A DNA stretch of 62,707 nt from CAZGNZ01 sp964527215 (GTDB lineage: Bacteria; Fidelibacterota; Marinisomatia; SCGC-AAA003-L08; JACNLC01). A program made the position numbers and the translations under genes. This document shows, one piece after another, positions 55,574-62,707 of the stretch. Positions within the stretch are counted from its first letter, which is position 1. Every line of letters starts with the position of its first letter. The DNA lies in assembly GCA_964527215.1 (NCBI GenBank), contig CAZGNZ010000023.1, positions 1 through 62,707 on the forward strand, read 5' to 3'. The notes under the pieces were generated by a model. That model searched no databases. It saw nothing but the letters and a program-made list of their open reading frames with translations, and had not been told where the DNA came from.

Positions 55574-56026
55574 CTAAACCGGTTCCAACTCGATCAAAGC
55601 CTGTCCGTATTCAACCGGCTGCTCATCTTCCGCAATGATGCTGACAACCCGGCCGGAAATATCCGCCTCGATTTCATTGAAAATTTTCATGGCTTCAATA
55701 ATACATACGATCTGACCGGCAGTCACAATATCACCCACTTTGACATAAGGCGGATCACCGGGTTTTGGTGATGCGTAAAAGGTTCCTACCAGCGGTGCCT
55801 TTACTGCAAAACCCGACGTCTCCTGTTCAGCCGGCGGTTCGGCGGCCGGTGTTATCACCGCGGCCGGATGGGCTGTCACGGCTGCAGGAACGACGGTTTC
55901 AACAGGCTGACTGTTTCTTGAGATTCGGATTTTCTGATTATCATCGGAAATGGAAACTTCTATCTCACTGATATCCGTTCCTTCGATAAGTTCAATCAGT
56001 TCCTTTATCTGATCTTTGGGTATCAT
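55574..56026 (-). CDS. accB: Acetyl-CoA carboxylase biotin carboxyl carrier protein
   Basis: This 150-residue protein starts at the ATG at 56026 (AGG seven bases upstream; a TTG at 56032 is the alternative). The N-terminus (IPKDQIKELIELIEGTDISEIEVSI) is the AccB dimer region, followed by an Ala/Pro/Val-rich linker. The biotinyl domain has VCIIEAMKIFNEIEADISGRV; the Lys of EAMK is biotinylated. It is 11 bases from efp and three from accC. Confidence 0.96.
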   Translation of the reverse strand: MIPKDQIKELIELIEGTDISEIEVSISDDNQKIRISRNSQPVETVVPAAVTAHPAAVITPAAEPPAEQETSGFAVKAPLVGTFYASPKPGDPPYVKVGDIVTAGQIVCIIEAMKIFNEIEADISGRVVSIIAEDEQPVEYGQALIELEPV

Positions 56027-56036
56027 GACCAACCTG

Positions 56037-56597
56037 TTATTTCACCCGCTCGATATATCGGCGCTCTTTGGTGTCGATTCGGATCATTTCTCCTTCCGTG
56101 ATAAAAAGAGGGACCTGAATGATGACACCGGTTTCCAGCTCAGCGGGCTTGGTCCCGCCCTGGGCGGTATTGCCGCGTTCACCGGGATCGGTCTTGGCGA
56201 CTTTCATATTCATATGCTGCGGAATCCGCACTTCAATGGGTTCAACACCGTTGAAAGCAATGGTGGTGGGTGTGTTCTCAATCAGAAAATCCAGTACATC
56301 CGATACCTGTTCCTTGTTCAGGGATGTTTGCTCATATGTTTCATTGTCCATGAAATAGTAAAAATCCCCGTCGCTGTAAAGGTAGTTGAAATCCCTTGCT
56401 TCCAGCCGAATGGGCTGTATCTTTTCACCGGCACGGAATGTTTCTTCGACTACCTGTCCAGTTTTGACATTCTTCAGTTTGGTTCTTACAAAAGCAGGTC
56501 CTTTTCCCGGTTTTACATGCAGGAATTCAACAATTTTCCACAATGCGCCCTTGTGATCGATTACCAATCCGTTACGAAAATCGGATGTATCTGCCAT
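56037..56597 (-). CDS. efp: Elongation factor P
   Basis: This 186-residue protein is of standard EF-P length. It has the KOW-like N-domain NGLVIDHKGALWKIVEFLHVKPGKGPAFVRTKLKNVKTG with Lys32 at the tip (the modified residue of Lys-type EF-P), then the two OB-like domains ending DPGERGNTAQGGTKPAELETG and VPLFITEGEMIRIDT. It relieves ribosome stalling at polyproline stretches. AAGGA lies eight bases upstream. It is the first gene of the run continuing through accB, accC and gcvH. No modification enzyme is in the window. Confidence 0.97.
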   Translation of the reverse strand: MADTSDFRNGLVIDHKGALWKIVEFLHVKPGKGPAFVRTKLKNVKTGQVVEETFRAGEKIQPIRLEARDFNYLYSDGDFYYFMDNETYEQTSLNKEQVSDVLDFLIENTPTTIAFNGVEPIEVRIPQHMNMKVAKTDPGERGNTAQGGTKPAELETGVIIQVPLFITEGEMIRIDTKERRYIERVK

Positions 56598-57302
56598 ATA
56601 AAAATCCTTTTATAATTTGAGTTGAATTTAAGGGGGTTAATTTACACAGGGCATTCCATCGGAAACAATATTTCACACCCCCGGATTCACCGTTCGATTC
56701 CCAAGCAATGAATTCCCCCACCCGTCAGCTGACGGGACTGGGGTTCAGTAAACGATCGGGGCATTAACTATTTCAACGTCACGCCAAATGGCGGATTTTC
56801 ATCAAGCGACAGGGAATGCACCCTGTTACACTTATCGGCCAACTGACGGATTCAACAGGAAAATGCGCAAACGGATGCGGATGGGAAGCCGGCAGTCTGG
56901 ATATGCAGCCGCAGCTGGCCATTACAAGTCAAATCGGATACAAGGCAATCGGTCCAATCCATTGTCAGAATACGTTATATCGAATCTGCAGAATGACTAC
57001 TGAACCGGATTGCTTCATCCTGAATCAGGAAGAGCGACAATCTGGTGATTTTACAATTATATAAACGCCCGACAACAATAAATTTAAGGCATCGATCAGA
57101 GTGTGTTTGTCTTGAGAACAAGACCATCAGAAGGATATACCGGATTGGTTGGTTGGGTTAACGGAATACCCGTTTCCCTATCGTTGACATCATCCGAGTC
57201 CTTAACACAGAGCAATGGAAGACCCATTGATTTTGCACATAATTTGAAGATTCCAATCATTCCGGATTCATTCTTTAACAATTCAACAGCACAGGCAGTA
57301 AA
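56598..57302. other. Divergent intergenic region with a hairpin repeat
   Basis: These 700 bases lie between efp (minus) and the rhodanese gene (plus). A family B repeat copy fills 56711-56856. From 57060 to 57302 there is an open frame with no homologue that I can recognise and poor codon character, so I leave it out. The efp promoter should be near 56610-56660. Confidence 0.5.
56711..56856 (+). repeat. Dispersed hairpin repeat, family B, copy 2
   Basis: This copy begins TTCCCCCACCCGTCAGCTGA with the palindrome CCCGTCAGCTGACGGG. It retains CACGCCAAATGGCGGATTTTC, AAGCGACAGGGAATGCACCC, TGTTACACTT and a closing GACGGATTCAAC. It is the most diverged of the three: one arm of the outer stem has changed and the centre lacks the ATCATTAGTGATAT segment. 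Confidence 0.75.
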
Positions 57303-57692
57303 ATGGAAAATATTGATAACATGATGAAGCAGATGACCTTTGAATTTTTCGGTAACGGAAATCACAAGATCACCGTTGAAAAGGCACTTGAATTATATCA
57401 CAGCAGCAAAGCTTTTATCATTGATGTCAGGAGTCCTGAGGAAGTCAGCCACATACGGTTTGACTTCTCCGTAAATATTCCAGTCTCTGAATTTCCGGAC
57501 AGAATGACTGAGATTCCAAAAGACAAAAAGATAATCATTTTCTGTTCTTCGATTGCAAGGGCGGCAATTGTGTATATGTATTTAAGAGTAAAAGGATACA
57601 ATGATGTGAAAATCTTGGGCGCTCATTTGTCCGAGATTGCAAATTGTATAAAACCGGGCTATGTGCTCAAAACGCTGAGCAATCATTCATGA
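57303..57692 (+). CDS. Rhodanese-like domain protein
   Basis: This 129-residue protein comprises a single rhodanese domain. The opening KAFIIDVRSPEEVSHIRFDFSVNIPVSEF is characteristic. The active-site loop reads FCSSIARAA, with the catalytic Cys in the position expected for a persulfide carrier. It is predicted to move sulfane sulfur or to act as a sulfur-transfer partner. The next gene, a TauE-type permease, begins within its stop codon (ATGA overlap). This is a common pairing for sulfite or thiosulfate handling. The ribosome binding site is weak. Confidence 0.88.
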   Translation: MENIDNMMKQMTFEFFGNGNHKITVEKALELYHSSKAFIIDVRSPEEVSHIRFDFSVNIPVSEFPDRMTEIPKDKKIIIFCSSIARAAIVYMYLRVKGYNDVKILGAHLSEIANCIKPGYVLKTLSNHS

Positions 57693-58483
57693 ATCCCATT
57701 ATTGTTGTTTCTGCTGTTATCTTTTGTATCGCAGCAGTCATGGCAATGACTGGCAGAGGGGGAGGGAATTTTTACGTCCCTGTAATGATTGCTGCCGGAC
57801 TCGGGATGCATGAGGCCGCAACGGTTGCTCAGTTCATTTTGTTTTGCACTGCTGTCGCGGCAGTTCTGGTGTTTCAGAAAAACAAAATAATAGACTGGAA
57901 ACTGGCGTTAGTAATTGATCCTCCGACAGATATCATGGCATTTGCGGGCGGATATTACGCCCACCTTATTAACGGCAGCACCTTAAAAATAGTTTTTGCT
58001 TTTCTGCTGGTGCTGGCCGGTTTTTTTATGCTGCACAAGGTGAAAGAAAAACCTCTGAAAAATAATAAAAGGTTTGGATTTTGGCATCGCAGTTTTGGTG
58101 ACAGCAGCTATGTTGTAAATCTGTGGATCGCAATTCCGGTCACTGCTTTAACCGGGCTGGCTGCCGGAATGGTTGGGATATCCGGCGGCAGCTTTAAAAT
58201 TCCCTTAATGGTACTTGCATGCGGTGTACCGATGCGTGTTGCAGTGGGGACTTCTTCGGCGATGGTTGCAGTCACTGCCTTGATGGGATTCTTTGGCCAC
58301 ACGGCGGCCGGTGACTTTAATCATCATTGGGCGATTCCGCTAATGACTGTTGCAGTGCTCGGGGGGCTGATCGGAGGCAAGATATCTATGAATACCACAC
58401 CGCGCAACCTGCAGAAAATTTTTGCCTACACGACGTTGCTGGCAGCAGTGTTTATGACGGTAAATTCATTTCTTTCCATGTGA
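57689..58483 (+). CDS. TauE/SafE family sulfite or organosulfonate exporter
   Basis: This 264-residue protein starts at the ATG at 57689, overlapping the rhodanese stop. It has about eight hydrophobic helices in two related halves. The family signature is seen in GRGGGNFYVPVMIAAGLGMHEAATVAQ and, in the second half, GMVGISGGSFKIPLMVLACGVPMRVAVGTSSAMVAV. It probably exports sulfite, sulfonates or another small organic anion. Tight linkage to a rhodanese supports a sulfur-related role, by inference. A longer frame to 57644 would overlap the rhodanese gene by 49 bases and is unlikely. Confidence 0.9.
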   Translation: MNPIIVVSAVIFCIAAVMAMTGRGGGNFYVPVMIAAGLGMHEAATVAQFILFCTAVAAVLVFQKNKIIDWKLALVIDPPTDIMAFAGGYYAHLINGSTLKIVFAFLLVLAGFFMLHKVKEKPLKNNKRFGFWHRSFGDSSYVVNLWIAIPVTALTGLAAGMVGISGGSFKIPLMVLACGVPMRVAVGTSSAMVAVTALMGFFGHTAAGDFNHHWAIPLMTVAVLGGLIGGKISMNTTPRNLQKIFAYTTLLAAVFMTVNSFLSM

Positions 58484-58691
58484 TGGAAATTAAAAACCAA
58501 GTATTATCCAGGAGGTAATTGATTAACTGATCTGGGAGCACTGCAATTCGATGTAATTCGGTAATCCCGCACCGCATTGCAGCCTTCTCGCCCATGCAGC
58601 CTGGTATCAAAAGACCAAACGGAACAGTGAATTCGCAGCAGGAGCATCAAACCAAACGGCGCATACCTGTAGCGCAAATGGCAAAAGGAGA

Positions 58692-59819
58692 ATGAAAAAA
58701 CAATTTGCATATTTGATTATCCCGGTCATTCTTGCCGGAATCTGGTTTTTTCTTAACAGAGACAGAGGTCATCCCGTTGAAAGTTTTGAGGTTTTTTTCA
58801 AAGTATTCAAAGAAAACTATGCGCTGTTCGATGTGAAGGAAATCGACTGGGACAAAGAATATTCTGTATATTCCAAGACCATTGATGAAACCACAACCGA
58901 TTCTGAACTTTTTGACATTTTTCGGCAAGTACTGGAAAAACTCAACGACAGACACTGTTATGTTTACAGATTCAATGAGATTTATTTTTCCGGGTTTGGA
59001 CTCCCGCCACTGAATTACGCTGAATTGATTTCTTTTGATTTCCGCATTCCGACTGACGATTTCCTGCTCAACCTGGTTGAAAATCACTATTTGATCGAGT
59101 CAGAAAAATCACTGCAAATAATATCCTTTCTGCCGCCGATGGGTATGAGAAAAGTTTTTACCACAGGATGGCTGGAAGATTTTGTTGCTTATCTGCACAT
59201 GACAGAAATGAGTAATAAGACAAAAGATGTGCATGAATCAATCCGATCGTTCCTTGAGAAATATCAAAATGCCAAAGGTTACATCATAGACATCAGAGAC
59301 AACATTGGCGGGTATTCTTTGCCGGTGAAGGAATTGGCGGAATATTTCTCACTGGAAAAAAGGACTTATGCCGTTTCAAGATTAAGAAATCCGGACGGTA
59401 TATACAAATTCCAGGATCCTGATTATTGGGAGTTAACTCCGAAAACAGGAAGCAGGTATTCGCGCCAGCCGATTGCACTGCTGGTCAACAGAAATACTCA
59501 AAGCGCGGCTGAATTGTTTACGCTCATGATGAAAACGAACCCTGCCGTCAAAGTCATTGGAGACACAACATCGGGAATTTTTGCGGATACTCATATCGGG
59601 AAACTCCCAAATGGATGGGAATATCGCTTGTCAGTGCGAAAAACCAATGATTGGAATGATAATGTATTAGAAGATATCGGAATCATACCGGACAGTGTTA
59701 TAATCAACACTGAGACAGACTTATTTAACGGGACAGATAAAGTGATTGAATATGCCGTGAAATACATCAGTCAGTACTCGCTGCAGGAAATCATGACAGA
59801 ACCAGCCGATACTCTGTAA
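58692..59819 (+). CDS. S41 (tail-specific/C-terminal processing) peptidase-like protein
   Basis: This 375-residue protein has an N-terminal hydrophobic anchor (FAYLIIPVILAGIWFFL). A helical region EVFFKVFKENYALFDVKEIDWDKEY is followed by an interrupted middle domain without a clear PDZ. The S41 core (about residues 190-350) has KGYIIDIRDNIGGYSLPVKELAEYF and the catalytic serine region RNTQSAAELFTLMMK, then GDTTSGIFADTHIGKLPNGWEYRLSVRKTNDWND. The Ser is conserved; the Lys partner should lie about four residues after the SAAEL motif and is present (MMK). It probably acts in the periplasm. AGGAG lies just before the ATG. Substrate unknown. Confidence 0.85.
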   Translation: MKKQFAYLIIPVILAGIWFFLNRDRGHPVESFEVFFKVFKENYALFDVKEIDWDKEYSVYSKTIDETTTDSELFDIFRQVLEKLNDRHCYVYRFNEIYFSGFGLPPLNYAELISFDFRIPTDDFLLNLVENHYLIESEKSLQIISFLPPMGMRKVFTTGWLEDFVAYLHMTEMSNKTKDVHESIRSFLEKYQNAKGYIIDIRDNIGGYSLPVKELAEYFSLEKRTYAVSRLRNPDGIYKFQDPDYWELTPKTGSRYSRQPIALLVNRNTQSAAELFTLMMKTNPAVKVIGDTTSGIFADTHIGKLPNGWEYRLSVRKTNDWNDNVLEDIGIIPDSVIINTETDLFNGTDKVIEYAVKYISQYSLQEIMTEPADTL

Positions 59820-59850
59820 AGTCAAAGAGCGATAATATGATTTTTTCAAT

Positions 59851-60015
59851 TTCCCCGCCCGTCAGCTGACGGGACGGGGTATCATTAGTGATATAATCAT
59901 TTTTCATTTCGCCGCCACGCCAAATGGCGGATTTTCAACAAGCGGCGGGGAATGCACCCAGTTACACTTGTCCGTCAGGAGACGGATTAAAAACCCGCCC
60001 ATTGGCGGATTCAAC
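59851..60015 (+). repeat. Dispersed hairpin repeat, family B, copy 3
   Basis: The longest copy opens TTCCCCGCCCGTCAGCTGAC. It shares GGACGGGGTATCATTAGTGA, ATCATTTTTCATTTCGCCGC, CACGCCAAATGGCGGATTTT, AAGCGGCGGGGAATGCACCC and AGTTACACTTGTCCGTC with copy 1, almost base for base. It carries one extra hairpin, TCCGTCAGGAGACGGA, before the final GGCGGATTCAAC. It begins 32 bases after the stop of the S41-like gene. Confidence 0.8.
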
Positions 60016-60326
60016 GAAAATCTGGAACATCCATGCATAAATGACGATGTGCAGATGCTGAAAATATGGGGATGTGCCAAAGCAGGAAACTGCTGCCGTC
60101 TGGAATCTTTCTCCCCACAGCAGGCCGTTTGGTTGAAACGCAAAAACCAGCAAATCTGTTTGTTTCAATCCTGTCATATTGGGTTTAATGCCCTCAATGG
60201 CGTGTTACGATACTGAAAAATTGGTAACCATGATCAAGGATAATACATTTTGAAACAACTGAAACACAAAATTTGGATTACAAGCTTCCATCAAATTAGT
60301 TTAATACCTTTGAAAGCATCCGTTAA
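60016..60326. other. Intergenic region
   Basis: No gene is supported between the third family B repeat and the small membrane-protein gene. The last 100 bases are AT-rich and should hold that gene's promoter. Confidence 0.5.
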
Positions 60327-60632
60327 ATGAGCCGGTCATCCACTATGAAACACACCAAGAGACTTTTCATCATATTTGCCATTGCAGCATTTCTGCTGTT
60401 AATCCCCCTGGCTGCCATGCAGTTCACGAATGAGGTAAACTGGACCCTGTCAGATTTTCTTCTCGCAGCAGTGCTTTTTCTGATAACCGGATTGGCATTT
60501 GAATTTGGCATCAGGAAAATAAAAAAATCCGGCCTGCGGATTTTTCTTTCCGCGGTGTTATTGGCAGCACTGGTAATAATATGGGCGGAACTGGCAGTGG
60601 GAATTCTGGGATCACCGCTTGGTGGTCAGTAA
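60327..60632 (+). CDS. Small three-helix membrane protein of unknown function
   Basis: This 101-residue protein has three predicted transmembrane helices (LFIIFAIAAFLLLIPLAAMQF, LSDFLLAAVLFLITGLAFEFG, LRIFLSAVLLAALVIIWAELAVGIL). A basic tract, RKIKKS, lies between helices two and three. The motif WTLSDFLLAAVLFLITGLAFE is reminiscent of a small hypothetical membrane family common in FCB genomes, but I assign no function. Either ATG (60327 or 60345) may be the start and neither has a good ribosome binding site. Confidence 0.7.
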   Translation: MSRSSTMKHTKRLFIIFAIAAFLLLIPLAAMQFTNEVNWTLSDFLLAAVLFLITGLAFEFGIRKIKKSGLRIFLSAVLLAALVIIWAELAVGILGSPLGGQ

Positions 60633-60763
60633 CTCTCTAACTGGTTATTTTTATCTGATTGCCGCACAGCCGTTCATCCGGTATTTGGATATGGATGAGT
60701 TGCGATGATTGCGTTTGATACTTTATAATTATCAGTCACCATTTTAAATTACCTGCCAGCACC

Positions 60764-62212
60764 ATGAAAGTTTTATTGACAGGAGCAACGGGATACATCG
60801 GCAAGCGATTGCTGCCGGTTCTGGTTGATAGAGGTTATAATGTAACCTGCTGCGTCAGGGATGCCGGAAAATTCCATCCGGATCAATATCTTAAAGAAAA
60901 AATCAATGTTATTGAAAATGATCTGACAGATTTCGAATCACTGGAAAATATTCCGCGCGAAATTGATGTCGCCTACTATCTTGTCCATTCAATGTCAACC
61001 TCCAGAAATTTTGACGAGCTCGAAAAGCGTTCTGCTGAAAACTTCAGGGAAATTTTAAATAAAACCAATGTCAAGCAGGTCATTTACCTAAGTGGAATTG
61101 TCAATTCCAGCACACTGTCAAAGCATCTTAAATCCCGGAAAAATGTTGAAATCGAACTGGGAAAGGGTAAATATGCGCTGACGACCGTCCGGGCCGGCAT
61201 TATCATCGGTTCCGGAAGTGCCTCGTTTGAGATCATTCGCGACCTGGTTGAAAAACTGCCGATGATGATTGCCCCCAGGTGGCTGAAAACGAAATGCCAG
61301 CCCATTGGAATTAATGATGTTATCCACATTTTAATGGAAATATTGAATAATCAGCAGACGTTTAACAAAGGCTTTGATATTGCTGGTGATGAGGTCATGT
61401 CATACCGGGAGATGCTTCTCACTTTCGCTTCTGTCCGCGGATTAAAAAGGATCATCTGGACTGTCCCTGTCATGACGCCCAAATTATCTTCCTATTGGCT
61501 GTACTTTGTCACTTCAACCTCCTATAAGCTGGCCACAACGCTGGTTGACAGCATGAAAGTGGATGTGATTGCCCGCAATAGCGAAATCAATGAAATACTG
61601 GGAATATCACCGCTGTCCTATCGTGATTCCATAAAAATGGCATTTAAGAAGATTGAGCATAATGAGATTGTATCAAGCTGGAAAGATTCAACCGTCAGCG
61701 GAATTTTAGATTACAAAATATCAGAATACATCAAGGTCCCGCAGTTTGGCTGTTTCAGGTATATTCGTGAACGGCCTGTTGAAAATACCCGCTCATGCAT
61801 CAGCAATATCTGGAGTATCGGCGGTGAAACCGGATGGTACTATGCCAACTGTCTGTGGCGAATCAGAGGTTTTTTGGATAAATTGGCCGGTGGTGTCGGC
61901 TTGAGACGCGGCAGAACAAATGTCAGTCATATACAGGCGGGTGATACGCTTGACTTCTGGCGGGTGCTGTACGCCGACAAGGAAGAGGGTCGATTGCTCC
62001 TGTTTGCCGAAATGAAGCTGCCGGGTGAAGCATGGCTGGAATTTCTGGTTCAGAATAATACATTGGTTCAGACCGCCACCTTCCGTCCGAAAGGATTATT
62101 GGGCAGGATGTACTGGTTTGCGGTGTATCCTTTTCATCTTTTTGTATTTAAAGGATTGATAAATAAGCTGACCAGGCAGGACGCGGCAGGTACAGCGTCG
62201 GATTCAGGCTGA
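60764..62212 (+). CDS. SDR-family NAD(P)-binding protein with DUF2867 domain
   Basis: This 482-residue protein has an N-terminal atypical short-chain dehydrogenase domain (about residues 1-290) opening MKVLLTGATGYIGKRLLPVL, with the TGxxGxxG nucleotide loop. It then has YYLVHSM and QVIYLSGIVN; the catalytic Tyr of classical members is not obvious. The C-terminal DUF2867 domain (about 330-470) has FWRVLYADKEEGRLLLFAEMKLPGEAWLEF and GLLGRMYWFAVYPFHLFVF. This two-domain form is widespread, and its substrate is unknown. The upstream gap of about 130 bases indicates its own promoter. Confidence 0.9.
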   Translation: MKVLLTGATGYIGKRLLPVLVDRGYNVTCCVRDAGKFHPDQYLKEKINVIENDLTDFESLENIPREIDVAYYLVHSMSTSRNFDELEKRSAENFREILNKTNVKQVIYLSGIVNSSTLSKHLKSRKNVEIELGKGKYALTTVRAGIIIGSGSASFEIIRDLVEKLPMMIAPRWLKTKCQPIGINDVIHILMEILNNQQTFNKGFDIAGDEVMSYREMLLTFASVRGLKRIIWTVPVMTPKLSSYWLYFVTSTSYKLATTLVDSMKVDVIARNSEINEILGISPLSYRDSIKMAFKKIEHNEIVSSWKDSTVSGILDYKISEYIKVPQFGCFRYIRERPVENTRSCISNIWSIGGETGWYYANCLWRIRGFLDKLAGGVGLRRGRTNVSHIQAGDTLDFWRVLYADKEEGRLLLFAEMKLPGEAWLEFLVQNNTLVQTATFRPKGLLGRMYWFAVYPFHLFVFKGLINKLTRQDAAGTASDSG

Positions 62213-62707
62213 CGTTCTGGATGATGCCCTGCACTCAGACGGATTTGCCCAGTCCAGAATCACCCGTAACCATCCTTCTTCCTCCATAAGGTAGCACACC
62301 AGGCCAATGTTTGCGATTTACCAGTATTGAAAGATCTTCGTTTAAATAACGTTTCCATAAGGTATTGTTTTGTAATGTTCTTGATGCTGAAATGTGTGGA
62401 ATGTTCGAATGTTTTGGTTTTAGATCTTTATTTATAAAATTTGAGTTTGATGAGTCAAGTCTTAAATGTAGGTAAGAAAAGCAAAATTGCGATAATCTTT
62501 CTCATATTTATTTCTAACCTGATTAATTCACCAGCTTATAAATCTGGGTTGAACTACGCCATAATTTGACAAATTGACATCAGCTAAAGCTTTTTGAAAT
62601 AGAATGAATGAAAAGTAATATGTTCGCAGACTGAATAATGCTTCAGAAAGTCTATTTATAATTATGCTATATTGGATTCGGATTCGGACAGACCTGTTTA
62701 CTCGCGC
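62213..62707. other. Terminal intergenic region, possible gene remnant
   Basis: No intact gene is supported in the last 495 bases. On the minus strand an uninterrupted frame of about 85 codons (about 62510-62255) ends in a segment resembling an ATP-binding P-loop (GDSGLGKS) and then stops. It has no start codon I trust, and neighbouring frames look equally protein-like, so I treat it as a possible remnant only. The far right end is AT-rich and featureless to my reading. Confidence 0.4.

Noticed and set aside
57103..57302. Open frame before the rhodanese gene on the plus strand
   Set aside because: It has no recognisable domain and no ribosome binding site, runs into the rhodanese start in another frame, and its composition does not resemble the neighbouring genes.

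Overview
The window reads as one chromosomal contig of a bacterium from the FCB side of the tree. The best match is a Marinimicrobia/Neomarinimicrobiota- or KSB1/Calditrichaeota-like lineage. The reasons are secreted proteins ending in dockerin-like 'NVLDIV' repeats, a giant surface protein with a Por/FlgD-type C-terminal sorting domain, a bacterial GGGPS-type prenylglyceryl-phosphate synthase, a fused formiminotransferase-cyclodeaminase, and many small hairpin-rich intergenic repeats. This assignment is inference; no rRNA or tRNA gene was recognised.

Layout. 1-6.9 kb, plus strand: an EAL-HDOD signalling protein, then the AmmeMemoRadiSam pair (radical SAM enzyme plus a fused Memo-AMMECR1 protein, both with export-type N-termini) and a membrane spermidine-synthase-like protein. 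7-15.4 kb, minus strand: a lipoprotein, an SRPBCC protein, a SUMF1-fold lipoprotein, and an apparent operon of two secreted peptidylarginine-deiminase-like enzymes and an M14 carboxypeptidase, all three with the same C-terminal dockerin-like repeat. 15.4-16.6 kb is a gene-poor, hairpin-rich stretch. 16.6-20.7 kb: a small unknown protein, a macro-domain protein and a UvrD-type helicase fused to a predicted 4Fe-4S RecB-like nuclease. 21.3-27.9 kb, plus strand: two sodium-coupled transporters, a DUF493 protein, an inositol-monophosphatase-family enzyme and a NatAB-like ABC exporter. 28.4-37.0 kb: one 2863-residue surface protein (kelch-like propeller, repeated beta-helix modules, Ig/cadherin-like domains, dockerin-like repeat, sorting tail). 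37.3-42.6 kb, minus strand: two outer-membrane-type proteins, then an aminotransferase with a divergent transketolase.

43-56.6 kb, minus strand: a very tightly packed run of fourteen genes: efp, accB, accC, gcvH, gcvPA, GGGPS, xerD-like, M50 protease, a 53-residue membrane protein, ftcD, mutL, miaA, DUF502 and DUF885. Many neighbours overlap or are separated by 0-10 bases, so translational coupling is likely. 57-62.7 kb, plus strand: rhodanese and TauE-type permease, an S41-like protease, a small membrane protein, and an SDR/DUF2867 protein.

The most notable items are the apparently exported AmmeMemoRadiSam set, the secreted deiminase-carboxypeptidase cassette, two dispersed non-coding repeat families (one MITE-like with 17-bp terminal inverted repeats, one hairpin-rich), a DUF885 protein that has lost its predicted metal ligands, and the near-periodic roughly 211-residue modules of the giant surface protein. 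No CRISPR array, prophage or intact insertion sequence was seen.
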